NCBI GenBank assembly: GCA_039105265.1
Contig: JAPFFF010000040.1
Coordinates: forward strand, 930,001 to 994,000
Length of the DNA: 64,000 nt
Direction of reading: 5' to 3'
Origin: Tritrichomonas musculus
Lineage: Eukaryota > Parabasalia > Tritrichomonadida > Tritrichomonadidae
Shown here: positions 1 to 9,229 of the stretch, piece after piece
How the letters are laid out: every line of letters starts with the position of its first letter
Numbering within the stretch: the stretch's first letter is position 1
The notes under the pieces: generated by a model
Seen by the model: only the letters and a program-made list of their open reading frames with translations
Databases searched by the model: none
Told to the model about the DNA's origin: nothing
Made by a program: the position numbers and the translations under genes

Positions 1-2
1 AG

Positions 3-1535
3 TTCTCGAAGTATTCTCTTTCTAATATCTGGTATATTGCGTTGTTTAAACTTACCATTTCCTTCATGCAAAAAGGTACGACAAGATTCCATTAGAAACA
101 CTCCACAATCCTTGTTATTCCTTTGACTAGGTACATCATAATATTTTGCTTTTAACTTACCTGTTCCTGAAATATTGATCCACTTATTAAGTGTCTTTAC
201 CTCTGGTGCCATTGACTTATTCTCAGAGTCATAGCATTCGATTATTTTCTTTGGATATCGAACAATACATAAAACCCAATGTTCTCCATCTGAGCAAATG
301 GGGACAAATACTTTATCGAAATGTGTAAATGACTGTTTACCTGAGATAGGACTTTTCATCAGTTCATGTATTTTTTCCATATCATTAGTCTCATATGCCA
401 TAGAAAGGAGGGTATAAAATGCAGTAGGTACAACCAATATTTTCTTTTTATCAAACTCTGCTTCATTTTGACCAGGTTGTTTATTCAATCTCTTTCCTTT
501 GTTATATAGAAGTTTCAAGTAGTCATCAATAACATCTTCTTCTATATTTTCATCATTGACTAAACTCCTCCAATCATGAATTTTATGACGTCTTTGGTCT
601 ACTGTAAACTCTCCTGTCTTCTGTGGTGTCATACGGGGTTCTCTTGGAGGAGGACTAGTACCTCGAGAGGTATGTGATGATGGAAACTGTGGAGGTGGTG
701 ATGAAGGAGGAGGAGGTGGTGGAGGTGGAGGTGAATGAGAAGGAGGAGGAGGCGGAGGTGAAGGTGAACGAGGTCGTTTTGATTTTGTCTTAGGTTGTTT
801 TGATTTTTTCTTAGGTCTATCATCCTCGTCTAAATTTGTACTACTTTGAAGTAAAAGTTGAATTCTGTTTTGATTTTGGTCCCTTGTTGGTGGCTCAACA
901 TTTGTGGGTCGGTTCCTACCGATTTTCCTAAGGTTAAGATGATAATCATTTCGATTTAAAGTTGGAGGTCTGGGTAATGGAGCCAATTCTGGTATATCAT
1001 CTGTTTGAATACCTCTAGTTTTATATTCTTTCTTATCACTTTTCAATGTTCTTTCTTTCATCTGCTCTCTCAGTTCTCTAGCTGCTTGTTTTTCCTCCTC
1101 AGTCTTCATTCGAGATATCCTTATGTTGATAATATCATAATGTAATTTTATCTCTGTTAATATACCTTGATCTGATTCTTGGAGAGTATATTGATATGGC
1201 TTTAATACTGTTATGTAATGCCCATGTTCATCTTTATCATCTTGATTTTTCTTAATCGCAAACACACAACCTGAAAATTTTGCTTTTGGTCTCTCTCTCT
1301 TGAGTCTATTAGCAAATTCAAGTACGTCTTTAAAAGCTATACTAGTATTTAAATATGTCTCATATAATTTTTGTAGATTTATTTGATTATTAGAGAACTT
1401 CCATATAGTTTGACCCAAACCTCTTGTTAATCTTGCAACATCTCTATCAACTAGTTTAGGTCGAAATTTAATAGTACCTTGTAATAGTTGTATTTTATTG
1501 TTAGGTTTTGTTTGTGTACCTACATCACTTGTCAT
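3..1535 (-). CDS. Adenain/Ulp1-like cysteine protease of a Polinton-like element (partial)
   Basis: An open minus-strand frame runs from an ATG at 1535 to the window edge, about 510 codons, with no stop seen. The first 250 residues are basic and without a recognised domain. A proline- and serine-rich linker with long proline runs follows (about 630-830 in DNA). The C-terminal part carries the C48/C5 protease signature: a His in the motif GEHWVL (about 265-285), an Asp in ECYDSE (about 225-240), and a Gln followed by the nucleophile Cys in QRNNKDCGVF (about 95-125). In Polintons this protease is thought to process virion proteins. The C-terminus lies outside the window. The family call is firm; assignment to a Polinton rests on the family and the neighbours. 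Confidence 0.7.
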   Translation of the reverse strand, partial: MTSDVGTQTKPNNKIQLLQGTIKFRPKLVDRDVARLTRGLGQTIWKFSNNQINLQKLYETYLNTSIAFKDVLEFANRLKRERPKAKFSGCVFAIKKNQDDKDEHGHYITVLKPYQYTLQESDQGILTEIKLHYDIINIRISRMKTEEEKQAARELREQMKERTLKSDKKEYKTRGIQTDDIPELAPLPRPPTLNRNDYHLNLRKIGRNRPTNVEPPTRDQNQNRIQLLLQSSTNLDEDDRPKKKSKQPKTKSKRPRSPSPPPPPPSHSPPPPPPPPPSSPPPQFPSSHTSRGTSPPPREPRMTPQKTGEFTVDQRRHKIHDWRSLVNDENIEEDVIDDYLKLLYNKGKRLNKQPGQNEAEFDKKKILVVPTAFYTLLSMAYETNDMEKIHELMKSPISGKQSFTHFDKVFVPICSDGEHWVLCIVRYPKKIIECYDSENKSMAPEVKTLNKWINISGTGKLKAKYYDVPSQRNNKDCGVFLMESCRTFLHEGNGKFKQRNIPDIRKRILRE

Positions 1536-1601
1536 TTAAAAATCAAATAAAAGAAAGAAGAAGAAGATGTTGTTTATTTCATTTTTTTGTTTTCTGTATA
1601 A

Positions 1602-1865
1602 ATGGCTTATTTCATGACCATAAAAGAGCGTATATATATCCTCTATAAAATAGTGTCTTACCTCTATGATTATAGATGTGAGACTAATGAGGGAGTATGT
1701 AATATTTTAATTAATAAGATAAAAGAGTTAGCTGCTGAGTATTTCGAACCTGAATTTCTTGGTGTAATGATGAAAGATGGTGATTTGGAATTTATCGACC
1801 AAATAGAACATTTTGCCTTTGAGTTCTTAGAGTACCAAATATCTAATCTGCCCTCGCATTTATAA
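1602..1865 (+). CDS. Small unknown protein of the Polinton-like element
   Basis: 87-residue frame with an ATG at 1602, divergent from the protease gene with only 66 bp between the two start codons. That spacer contains TTTCATTTT, which resembles a trichomonad initiator (TCA followed by a pyrimidine). The protein is acidic toward its C-terminus and has no signal peptide or membrane segment. Its last 23 bases overlap the tail of the minus-strand HNH gene. I recognise no family. Its compact placement between element genes suggests it is an accessory gene of the element. Confidence 0.45.
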   Translation: MAYFMTIKERIYILYKIVSYLYDYRCETNEGVCNILINKIKELAAEYFEPEFLGVMMKDGDLEFIDQIEHFAFEFLEYQISNLPSHL

Positions 1866-2178
1866 TTTTGGGCATATCCCTGTTATAGTTACTATCAGTT
1901 GGGGTTATCCATCTTAAGTTGCTTAGATGGTAGTCAGCCCTATTCCTATTGATATGGTCTACCTCTATTTTATGTTGTGGGTCATCATTAGGTATGAACT
2001 GTCTTGCTATAAGTACATGTTTCAAGTAGTAGTTGCCATTTAGACATACTCGTATATACCCCTTTATATGTTTTGCATCTTTGCATATAAAATGATTACT
2101 CTTACGTCTTATAGTAAAGGGGTACCTATTCAGTATCTCATAGTCGTTAGTAAAGCCTTTGAGTGGCACAAATGACAT
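1843..2178 (-). CDS. HNH homing-type endonuclease with NUMOD4-like N-terminus
   Basis: 111-residue protein. Residues 3-12 (FVPLKGFTND) resemble the NUMOD4 DNA-binding module (typically a Pro-x-x-Gly-Phe core followed by Tyr-Glu). The C-terminal half has a clear HNH_3 core, EVDHINRNRADYHLSNLRW, with the metal-binding His and conserved Asn residues. Such proteins nick or cut DNA and often spread as free-standing homing genes in viruses and mobile elements. It overlaps the 3' end of the gene at 1602-1865 by 23 bp. The related gene at 6669-6971 has the same N-terminal module, so the family is shared by both Polinton-like units here. The family call is strong; the role in the element is inference. 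Confidence 0.75.
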   Translation of the reverse strand: MSFVPLKGFTNDYEILNRYPFTIRRKSNHFICKDAKHIKGYIRVCLNGNYYLKHVLIARQFIPNDDPQHKIEVDHINRNRADYHLSNLRWITPTDSNYNRDMPKIINARAD

Positions 2179-2219
2179 TTACTCACTTTTTAAATGATTC
2201 ATTTCATTTTTATTTTCGT

Positions 2220-2522
2220 ATGAACAAGTGGGGGAAAATCATTGTTGATAGAATTGATAATAATGAACCTCGTCATTATCCTCTTGATGACAAAGAAAGA
2301 AACATTACCAAGTTCCCAAAGAAAAAAAAGCGAGTGGGCTTGTATAAAAACTATAAGGAACATCAAGAAGAAGAAGAAGAAGAAATGTTTATAGTGACAG
2401 AGTGTCATTTTATTCCCTATGAATATAAAGAGATAGGTGTTCAAACTGAAGACCTTTGGGATGTAGGTGTTCAAACTAATGCTGAACTACCTCATATAGA
2501 AGAACTACTTAGTAAAATCTAA
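2220..2522 (+). CDS. Small acidic unknown protein of the Polinton-like element
   Basis: 100 residues if the ATG at 2220 is used. An in-frame ATG at 2172 would overlap the HNH start, with the two opposite start codons one base apart (2172-2174 and 2176-2178). I prefer 2220 because TTCATTTCATTTTT just upstream resembles an initiator. The protein has a basic KKKKR stretch, a run of six Glu, and a short internal duplication built on the motif GVQT. No family recognised and no membrane segment. It is probably element-encoded, judging from the tight divergent arrangement. Confidence 0.4.
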   Translation: MNKWGKIIVDRIDNNEPRHYPLDDKERNITKFPKKKKRVGLYKNYKEHQEEEEEEMFIVTECHFIPYEYKEIGVQTEDLWDVGVQTNAELPHIEELLSKI

Positions 2523-3647
2523 CTTCTTTTATTTTAATTTTTGTTGTAGTAGGTACGAGATTCTCGGGGCAGGTACCTGTGCCGTTTCATAGATGGGCGG
2601 TTGTGGGGTGGGGTACCTGTGCCGTTTCATTGATGGGGAGCAGTAGTGAGAACAAGAATATTTTTTTCTTTTTTTCTTTTTTCTTTTCTTTTCTTTTTCT
2701 TTTCTTTTCTTTTTCTTTTATGACGAGTTCGTGTTGACGCTTGGGGTGCCAGCCCCAGCGGAAACCGACTCGTATATACTACTTTACCAAGTTTTAGAAC
2801 TTTTTCGAAAGTATCTGCATTGAATTTATTAGTAAGTTTTTCAGAGTTTAAAACAATATCACCTACGACCGGACGTTTTCTGGCCAATTTGAGGCAATGC
2901 AGCATGTCATTTATTCGTTTTATTATTACATTTTCAGACCAAGATTCTATAAAAAAAAAAAAAAAAAAAAAAAAACTTTTTTTTTTGAAATGTATCAAAA
3001 TAATTGGAAGAAAAAATGAATCTCGCACGTGGACCAGAAAATATATTCGATTATCTTCCAAAAACTTGTTCTAATTTATTCCTTGGACTTTGAATTAATT
3101 AATCATTCATATCTTTCTGATATTTGGTTTTTGTACAATTTCTTCTGCGTTGGTTGATGGAAACAAAAACTTTGTTAGCTAACTTTACATTTGGATTATC
3201 ATTAAATCTATGATGCATTAATAAATACCTTAAAGTTTTTAAAATGTTTTCTCTTTCATTATTATAAATGAATGAATTTGATGCCAAAAGTTTCAACTGG
3301 ATATTAAGAAAACAAAGCTTTTGGTATTTTGGTTCTTTTGAGTCATCCATCAATAACAAAACGACAAAAGTTTAAATCAGGAGGATCAAATTTCCGTCTA
3401 CTCAAAACATATTCTAATTTAGGCAATTTTTTTTATCAGCATTAAAAATTATTTTGTCAGATAATTCTGAGAATATCTGAATTCTATTTACTAATAATAA
3501 TAATTATATATATATATATATATAAAATAATGCTCAAAAACCTAATAATTCTTAAGGCCATAAAAAGAAAGTCTTTACTATTAATAACATACAATACTCT
3601 TTATAACAACAAATTCAGCAACATTTAATGGCTGATATTTGTCCTAT
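2523..3647. other. Spacer between two Polinton-like units: repeats and decayed frames
   Basis: This stretch holds two direct copies of GTACCTGTGCCGTTTCAT (about 2571-2588 and 2612-2629), a pyrimidine tract made of T and C only (about 2655-2718), an A-run near 2951-2973, and a TA microsatellite near 3507-3524. Minus-strand frames over about 2740-3460 read like pieces of a decayed protein gene whose family I cannot name. I see no intact gene. Confidence 0.4.
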
Positions 3648-3652
3648 TCATT
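3648..3652. repeat. Target-site duplication TCATT, left copy
   Basis: TCATT directly precedes the AG that starts the left inverted repeat. The same five bases follow the right inverted repeat at 7186-7190. Polintons are known for 5-6 bp duplications and termini starting with AG, so this fits. Confidence 0.75.
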
Positions 3653-3919
3653 AGTAGATTGCGCAGGCTGTGGGGATGGGGAAACCCCATCCACCCCAGC
3701 CTTCTGAGCTTCGCTCAGGCCATCTACTATTACTTCCACAAGCCTTGCCGCTCCCTCACGCCCAGCTTGTTCTTAACCTTTACACTTAATCCTGAAATAT
3801 ATTTTTTCTTCACTACTAAATGGCTCAGTTCGTTCCACTAAAAGGCTTTGAAGACCAATATGAAATACAAACAACCTACCCATATAACATAAGGAATAAA
3901 GATACATTAAATAATAACA
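3653..3919 (+). repeat. Left terminal inverted repeat of the Polinton-derived element
   Basis: 267 bp, matching 6872-7185 in inverse orientation. It starts with AG, is GC-rich in its outer 130 bp (including a GAGCTTCGCTC palindrome), and its inner 100 bp contain an ATG (3820) and the first 33 codons of an HNH-type gene. The outer part therefore probably acts as a promoter at both ends of the element. Confidence 0.85.
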
Positions 3920-5816
3920 AAGAAATATTTAAAGTTGTGTTAAGAAAAAATGTTATTTATGACCAAAATGGTAGATATATTAAAGAGTTCTATATAAAAA
4001 CTATATCCAATAAAGTTCTTTGCCCCGTTATCACTTATGACCAAGAAAATGATTATTGTGTTGTAAATAATAATTCGTTAATTGCAACCCGCTCAATCGG
4101 ACCAGCAGACGAAAATAAACTAGATGGGAAATATTATATAGCATTTGATAAACGATTACCATTTGACCCTTACATATTATATATGAGTGGTGATTTAAGT
4201 ATTATTAACCAATTTTCACCAACGGCATTGAAAACAGATAAAGCAATCAAATGTTCAATAATTGAGGCTGATAATGCACTAAAATTACACAAAAGCGACG
4301 TTCATTATTTCTATAAGCCTTCAATCATTACAGAGACAGAAGATTATTATAAGATGGTATTTTATATTGAAGATGATTATGTTATTCCAAGTAATTTAGA
4401 GTTTGTATTTAAGGAATATTGTTTTGGCAACACGTGGTCATTGATGTGGAAACAAGATGATGCGAATATAAATAAAGGTTATTGGACTGGATACAACTGT
4501 CAGGGATGCTATAATAAAAGAATAATAACCAAATGCCAGACTACTTGCCGACTATACGGATTAACAGCATCTACTTATGCTTTATGTACTGGTGTTATAA
4601 TTATGGTCAAAGATGATGAATTAAATAATAAATTGATTGAGTTAGATGACAAAGGGCTAATGCACTCATTATGGGAAAAATGTCCTAAAATTATAAAATA
4701 TTATTGAAAGATGGTACAGAAAAAGATGCGGCTGATTATCATTTCCAGTTTAGAATTAGTATCGATAACAATGGCAAAATATTTAATAATATATCATACC
4801 CCAACTACTCTACTCTTCCTATATATTGTTCTTGTGTTGAATGGCAAAATTATTACAAGAATCCTAATGAAATCATTAATCTAATAAAAACATTTAATAG
4901 AGCTGTCATTTATCTAACGTTACCTGATTCATCTGACTCGATGAGATTAACATTTCGTTTTGGTGAAGAAGTTAATAGTACTGTCGATGTATACCAATAT
5001 AATAAAGCAAAGGATTGTGTTTGTATAGCAATTATAGGAGAATATGATACAATAGATAGAATGCCATATAAATGGAGTGATTCGAACATAGATACAACAA
5101 AAAAGGATGTAGAGCTATATCTAAGGAAAGACTTAGTTGACCCACTAGAAGAAATCAATTGGGATTCAACAACAAATGCATTTAAATACATAATAGACCA
5201 ACAATTTTATGAGATAAGACCAAATCCTAATGCTGCTACTACACTATATACAGATTATAATATTACTAGTTCTAGAATTATTACTGCAGATAATATTACG
5301 ACAATGAGAAGTGACTTAAATGTCTTAACAAATAATTTCGATGTCGTTTCATATGATGTTAAAGATATTACATCAAAAATAGATACATTAAGAAGTGAAA
5401 TGACTGAACAACAAAATAAAACGCAGTACTTAAAGTCTGAAACAGATAAACTAGAAATTATGGCGGGCGTAGCATTAGCTATAGGTGCAACTGGTACATT
5501 AATGGGTGGCTTATCATTAACAGAAACGGGCATTAGTTTCGGTTTCAATGGTATTAATGGTTCGGTTAGATGTATTGTTGAATCAGGTTCAAGATGGTTT
5601 GGTTATGCTAATGAATTACCATTACATTTATTAAGTAGAAGTATTAAAACTGATTTAACTCCATTAATTGAATGGTGTAACGAAGACATAAAAGAGTTGA
5701 CATATGAAGATAATGAAGATACAAGTGTTCCTAGCGTTGCGGGTGTATTCAATATATGTAATAATGTTGTGCATGCAATGAAACCAACATTTAAAATGTT
5801 ATGTAATGCTTTATGA
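3820..5816 (+). other. Plus-strand open frames of the Polinton-derived element
   Basis: Two adjacent open frames (3820-4707 and 4704-5816) fill the left half of the element. The first starts inside the terminal repeat with 33 residues identical to the HNH protein at the other end (NUMOD4-like), then continues into unrelated sequence with no recognised domain and a Cys-rich patch near residues 225-245. The second has a predicted coiled coil (about residues 200-250, with the motif KIDTLRSEM) followed by a Gly/Ala-rich hydrophobic stretch (about 253-275). This pattern would fit a virion or fibre-like protein, but that is inference. Judged as part of a broken fossil copy. Confidence 0.45.
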
Positions 5817-6423
5817 TTTCTATCTGTAAAATGTTATGTAATGCTAATCTATATGCATCATACACATACCAAAAATTAGCATATAATGGATTCTTGAATA
5901 TATATTGTTTAAATATATTTATATGTCTTCGGAATACATCCAAAGCTGAATCCCATGCTAGCTTGAATTCACTTTCAACATGTTTATTATAAGCATCAAA
6001 TCTTTGTCTTAGTTGAGCTTTTATGTCATCGAATAATTTCCTGAAATCATGTTCAGTTCCCAACCATGAAATAATATGAACTGTAATCTCGCCTTTATAT
6101 TTCTCGTCCATCATACTAATAATCTCTTCTTTTGTTTTGGTTGGATTTTCTTTCTTCAGTTTGTTATATACGCATCGTAAATATTTCCTTATGCTTAAGT
6201 CGAATTCAATCTTTCTACGCCTAGCTAACATGTTAATATTTCTTATTCCCACTATTGATTCTCCTCTATTGGAAGTAAGCCAGTCAGCCGGGAAGTTAAA
6301 GTAATAACGATTAGGCTTAGTTATATCTTGTTCGCCGTCTTCAAGAAAATAAACTGTTTCTATTGGTATAGGCAGGTTTTGGTCTGTTGATATATTTTCT
6401 TTGTTCGGGTATAAGTAGTTCAT
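5791..6423 (-). CDS. Capsid-region-like protein of the Polinton-derived element
   Basis: 210-residue minus-strand frame that converges on the plus-strand frame at 5816, with a 26-bp overlap. The N-terminal part contains NRYYFNFPADWL and ESIVGIRNI, which resemble the start of virion proteins in trichomonad Mavericks as I recall them. The middle is basic with a predicted helix, and the C-terminal third is rich in aromatic residues. Identification as a structural protein is tentative, because no catalytic motif is expected or seen. Upstream lies a run of short tandem repeats (6456-6513). Confidence 0.35.
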   Translation of the reverse strand: MNYLYPNKENISTDQNLPIPIETVYFLEDGEQDITKPNRYYFNFPADWLTSNRGESIVGIRNINMLARRRKIEFDLSIRKYLRCVYNKLKKENPTKTKEEIISMMDEKYKGEITVHIISWLGTEHDFRKLFDDIKAQLRQRFDAYNKHVESEFKLAWDSALDVFRRHINIFKQYIFKNPLYANFWYVYDAYRLALHNILQIEIIKHYITF

Positions 6424-6449
6424 TTAACATATATAAAAATATATGGTTA

Positions 6450-6520
6450 GTTGTTTAGAGTATGTTGTTAGAGTATGTGGTTAGAGTATGTGGTTAGTGT
6501 ATGTGGTTAGAGTATAAGTT
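6450..6520. repeat. Short tandem repeat, unit near TTAGAGTATGTGG
   Basis: About four imperfect copies of a 13-15 bp unit inside the Polinton-derived element, between its capsid-region-like gene and its HNH gene. No coding potential. Confidence 0.6.
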
Positions 6521-6668
6521 TAGCCAAAAATATTTTTGAATAGATTCATAAGGTGTTGGTGTTAGGGGTTGGGGATTTATGTAAAAATAATATGTGAGTT
6601 ATTAGGAGTTTCATTTCAAAACAATTTTTTTTCTTTGGTATGAATGGTCAAGCTCGAACGGCTACTCA

Positions 6669-6971
6669 TTAGAGTTGCTCATTAGAGTTTACATCCGAAC
6701 GTTTATATGTTAAGTTGTCTAAATGATTATCAAACTTATCGCCGTTCTTATGATAGATGGGTTTGGTTTCTGAATAGCCTGTAAGGAATTGTTTGGCTAT
6801 CAGTTTATGCTTTCTATAACGTTTACCATTTAATCCTATTATTATTCCATCACGTTTGGTATATATTCCTATGTTATTATTTAATGTATCTTTATTCCTT
6901 ATGTTATATGGGTAGGTTGTTTGTATTTCATATTGGTCTTCAAAGCCTTTTAGTGGAACGAACTGAGCCAT
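6669..6971 (-). CDS. HNH-family endonuclease starting inside the right terminal repeat
   Basis: 100-residue frame with its ATG at 6971. The N-terminal NUMOD4-like segment (PLKGFEDQYEI) is followed by a conserved basic linker (RYRKHKLIAKQF) and an HNH_3-like C-terminus (YHKNGDKFDNHLDNLTY). The first 33 residues and the whole upstream region are identical to those of the frame at 3820 because both lie in the inverted repeat. It is related to the HNH protein at 1843-2178 through the shared N-terminal module and the same spacing. A role in element mobility or homing is inference. Part of a fossil element. Confidence 0.65.
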   Translation of the reverse strand: MAQFVPLKGFEDQYEIQTTYPYNIRNKDTLNNNIGIYTKRDGIIIGLNGKRYRKHKLIAKQFLTGYSETKPIYHKNGDKFDNHLDNLTYKRSDVNSNEQL

Positions 6972-7185
6972 TTAGTAGTGAAGAAAAAATATATTTCAGG
7001 ATTAAGTGTAAAGGTTAAGAACAAGCTGGGCGTGAGGGAGCGGCAAGGCTTGTGGTAAAGGTTAAGAACAAGCTGGGCGTGAGGGAGCGGCAAGGCTTGT
7101 GGAAGTAATAGTAGATGGCCTGAGCGAAGCTCAGAAGGCTGGGGTGGATGGGGTTTCCCCATCCCCACAGCCTGCGCAATCTACT
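6872..7185 (-). repeat. Right terminal inverted repeat with internal 47-bp duplication
   Basis: Inverse of 3653-3919. It is 47 bp longer because a segment beginning TAAAGGTTAAGAACAAGC and ending GCAAGGCTTGTGG (about 7008-7101) occurs twice in tandem. Outside this I see no difference between the two repeats. Confidence 0.85.
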
Positions 7186-7190
7186 TCATT
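7186..7190. repeat. Target-site duplication TCATT, right copy
   Basis: Pairs with 3648-3652. Confidence 0.75.
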
Positions 7191-9229
7191 CATACTTCTG
7201 GTGATCCTTATTTTCCTTAACATTAATTATAATGTTTGAGGAGTTAGTTTTGTCTCAAGTTCTCATTTTAAATATGTTTTGTTTGTTCCCATGTCATTAT
7301 TTTGTTGATAATATGTTTTGTTTGTTCCCACTCAAGCATAATCATAAGATATGCTTCAAGAATCCTAATCTTGAATCATTCCACATGATGTGGTAATTAC
7401 ACCAATATCCCTGAAAAAAATTTGGTACAATTTTATTATTTTCGTAATAGTATGTTCAAGTTTAGCTTTGGAACATCTGAATACATTAATATATATATAT
7501 ATATTTCTCATAAAATTGGAGAAATGCTTGCATACTTATTTCGCCATTGAATCATTTTTTTCATTTCAAGGTTTCTTGAAATTTTGATAATCAATGTTAG
7601 TACTAACACTTTTTTAAATTTGAAAACCGATTTTCAGTTTGTAAAACTGATATCAATATTCTCAGGAAATGCTTTACTCTAAATTGTAAATTTGATACAA
7701 ACTATTGAATATGGTGAGTATTTTATCCATACCTTATTCGACATTTTCCACTTACTAAAAATGTTTAAATAAAATTTGTCTCCCTGTAAAATAAAACATC
7801 TTTTGAATTAAACATATATCCATTTTTTATTATTTAAAATTCATTATATACAAATATATTTGCATTTTTTTATTTTCGAAAATTTGAATACTTATGCAAT
7901 TTTTTTTAAAAGTTGGATTCAAAATGCTTGGGAAAAAATTCAATTTTTTTCAATGTTTCTCTGAAAATCTTTCATGAAAGATTTTGACCTTTATTAATAA
8001 TTTTTTTTCAATAATTGATATAGTGTTCCTAAAAAATATTGATAAGAAATGAGTTCAAAATGAGCAATTTTGACCTTTATTAATAATTTTTTTTCAATAA
8101 TTGATATAGTGTTCCTAAAAAATATTGATAAGAAATGAGTTCAATAGTTATTTTATTTTTAAAATTTTTAATTTAAAAAGTTAAATTTCTTATCAATATT
8201 TTTTCGGCAATTGAAAAAGTTGATTTTTTATTAAAAATTAAAATTAAAATCTTACTTGATTGCCTTGCACTTCGAGGCATTGTTTCAATTTCTTTGGAAA
8301 AGAATCAATCAAAGAATTGTTTGTTGCTAAACTTAGATTATTCCATATAAAGAATAAAATTTTTGTTCAGGAAACATTTGCCATTTCAGCTCCAGGGATT
8401 TCAGGAAACATTATTGCTTTAACGCACATGAAATACTTGATTTCATTTGTTAATATTTATGGTCGGCAGGGTTGTGCTTTTTCTGGTCTCCCTTCATCAA
8501 TCTATTTAGCTACTGCCTTGACGCAATTTAACGAAATAACTAATGCATCAGCTGTTTTGCTTTTATTAAAATTGTGCGATTGCAGAACCACTTGCGATTA
8601 AATTATAGCGTTCGTTTGTATTTTTTGGTAAAGAAAACATATAAATAAAAGGTCAAAAGATTGACCAACAATTGATTCATAAATTCATGAATAGGTCATT
8701 AAATTTGAATGAATTTGAAAGAAATTTTTAAAATTCTCTCAAATTATTTTTAAATAAATTTTCTCAATTTTTTCAATGAAACATGAAAATTTCTCTCAAA
8801 TTTCTTATCAATATTTTTTAGGACCACTATATTTGGATCTATGATGATATTTATAATTTTGTTATCAATGTCAAAAAACGTACTGCTAATTGGTATCAAA
8901 TGGAGGATAAAATAAAATTCACAAAGGTTAAAATTTGAGTTAATTATTCATTTTCTTATGAAAAGTTATAAATATAAAAGAAAACTTTCATTAGATCAAT
9001 ATCTCTCAATTTTTCCGATTCTTTCAAAAAATAATATATATATATGTGTATTTATTTTTTTAAAAAATTAAATAATAAAATATACAAATAAATAATTGTT
9101 AATACTTAAATAATATGATAAATAAATAAGTAAATATTAAAATATATATATAAAAAAACAACGCGATGTTTATATTTTTATTATTGAATCAAACATTCGT
9201 TTTTTGAAATATCTTTAGATGATAAAACT
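7191..9229. other. AT-rich intergenic region with a weak gene relic
   Basis: Two kilobases with no convincing gene. It holds an exact direct repeat (7981-8144, listed separately). An open frame at 8260-8601 is less AT-rich than its flanks but has no ATG at its start and no recognised domain; it could be a relic of a gene on either strand. Several copies of the phrase AAAAATATTGATAAGAAA, or its complement, recur (for example near 8030, 8120, 8180 and 8800). Confidence 0.5.
7981..8144. repeat. 78-bp perfect direct repeat, period 86 bp
   Basis: 7981-8058 and 8067-8144 appear identical, separated by 8 bp (AATGAGCA). The unit starts ATTTTGACCTTTATTAATAA and ends AAGAAATGAGTTCAA. The exact match suggests a recent local duplication. 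Confidence 0.85.

Larger units (their letters stand above)
1..2522. mobile_element. Polinton/Maverick-like element, partial at window edge
   Basis: Cluster of virus-like genes at the left edge of the window: an adenain/Ulp1-like cysteine protease reading off the edge, an HNH endonuclease, and two small unknown genes on the plus strand. An adenain-type protease is a hallmark gene of Polintons, which are known to be abundant in trichomonad genomes. The left end lies outside the window. I found no AG...CT terminus on the right, so the right boundary is approximate. The visible open frames look whole, which suggests a recent copy, but only part of the element is seen. Confidence 0.6.
3653..7185. 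mobile_element. Compact Polinton-derived element with complete ends
   Basis: A 3.5-kb unit bounded by long inverted repeats (3653-3919 and 6872-7185) that begin with AGTAGATTGCG and are flanked by TCATT on both sides. It carries two open frames on the plus strand, a capsid-region-like frame on the minus strand and an HNH endonuclease on the minus strand. Full Polintons are 15-25 kb and carry polymerase, integrase and ATPase genes. None of these is here, so this is an internally reduced, non-autonomous copy. By eye the two repeats are identical outside one 47-bp duplication, so it is very young. It looks broken, with one or two breaks besides the large internal loss. Confidence 0.75.

Noticed and set aside
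2199-2474. Minus-strand open frame opposite the small acidic protein gene
   Set aside because: A mirror of the Glu/Lys-rich coding repeat on the plus strand, giving poly-Phe; no domain.
3659-3841. Open frame within the left terminal repeat
   Set aside because: Lies in the GC-rich outer repeat, has no ATG at its start, and overlaps the real ATG at 3820 in another frame.
7390-7587. 65-codon plus-strand frame in AT-rich DNA
   Set aside because: Begins with GTG rather than ATG, is low in complexity and has no recognisable features.
8260-8601. 113-codon plus-strand frame
   Set aside because: No ATG at its start and no family. Kept only as a possible relic in the description of the region.
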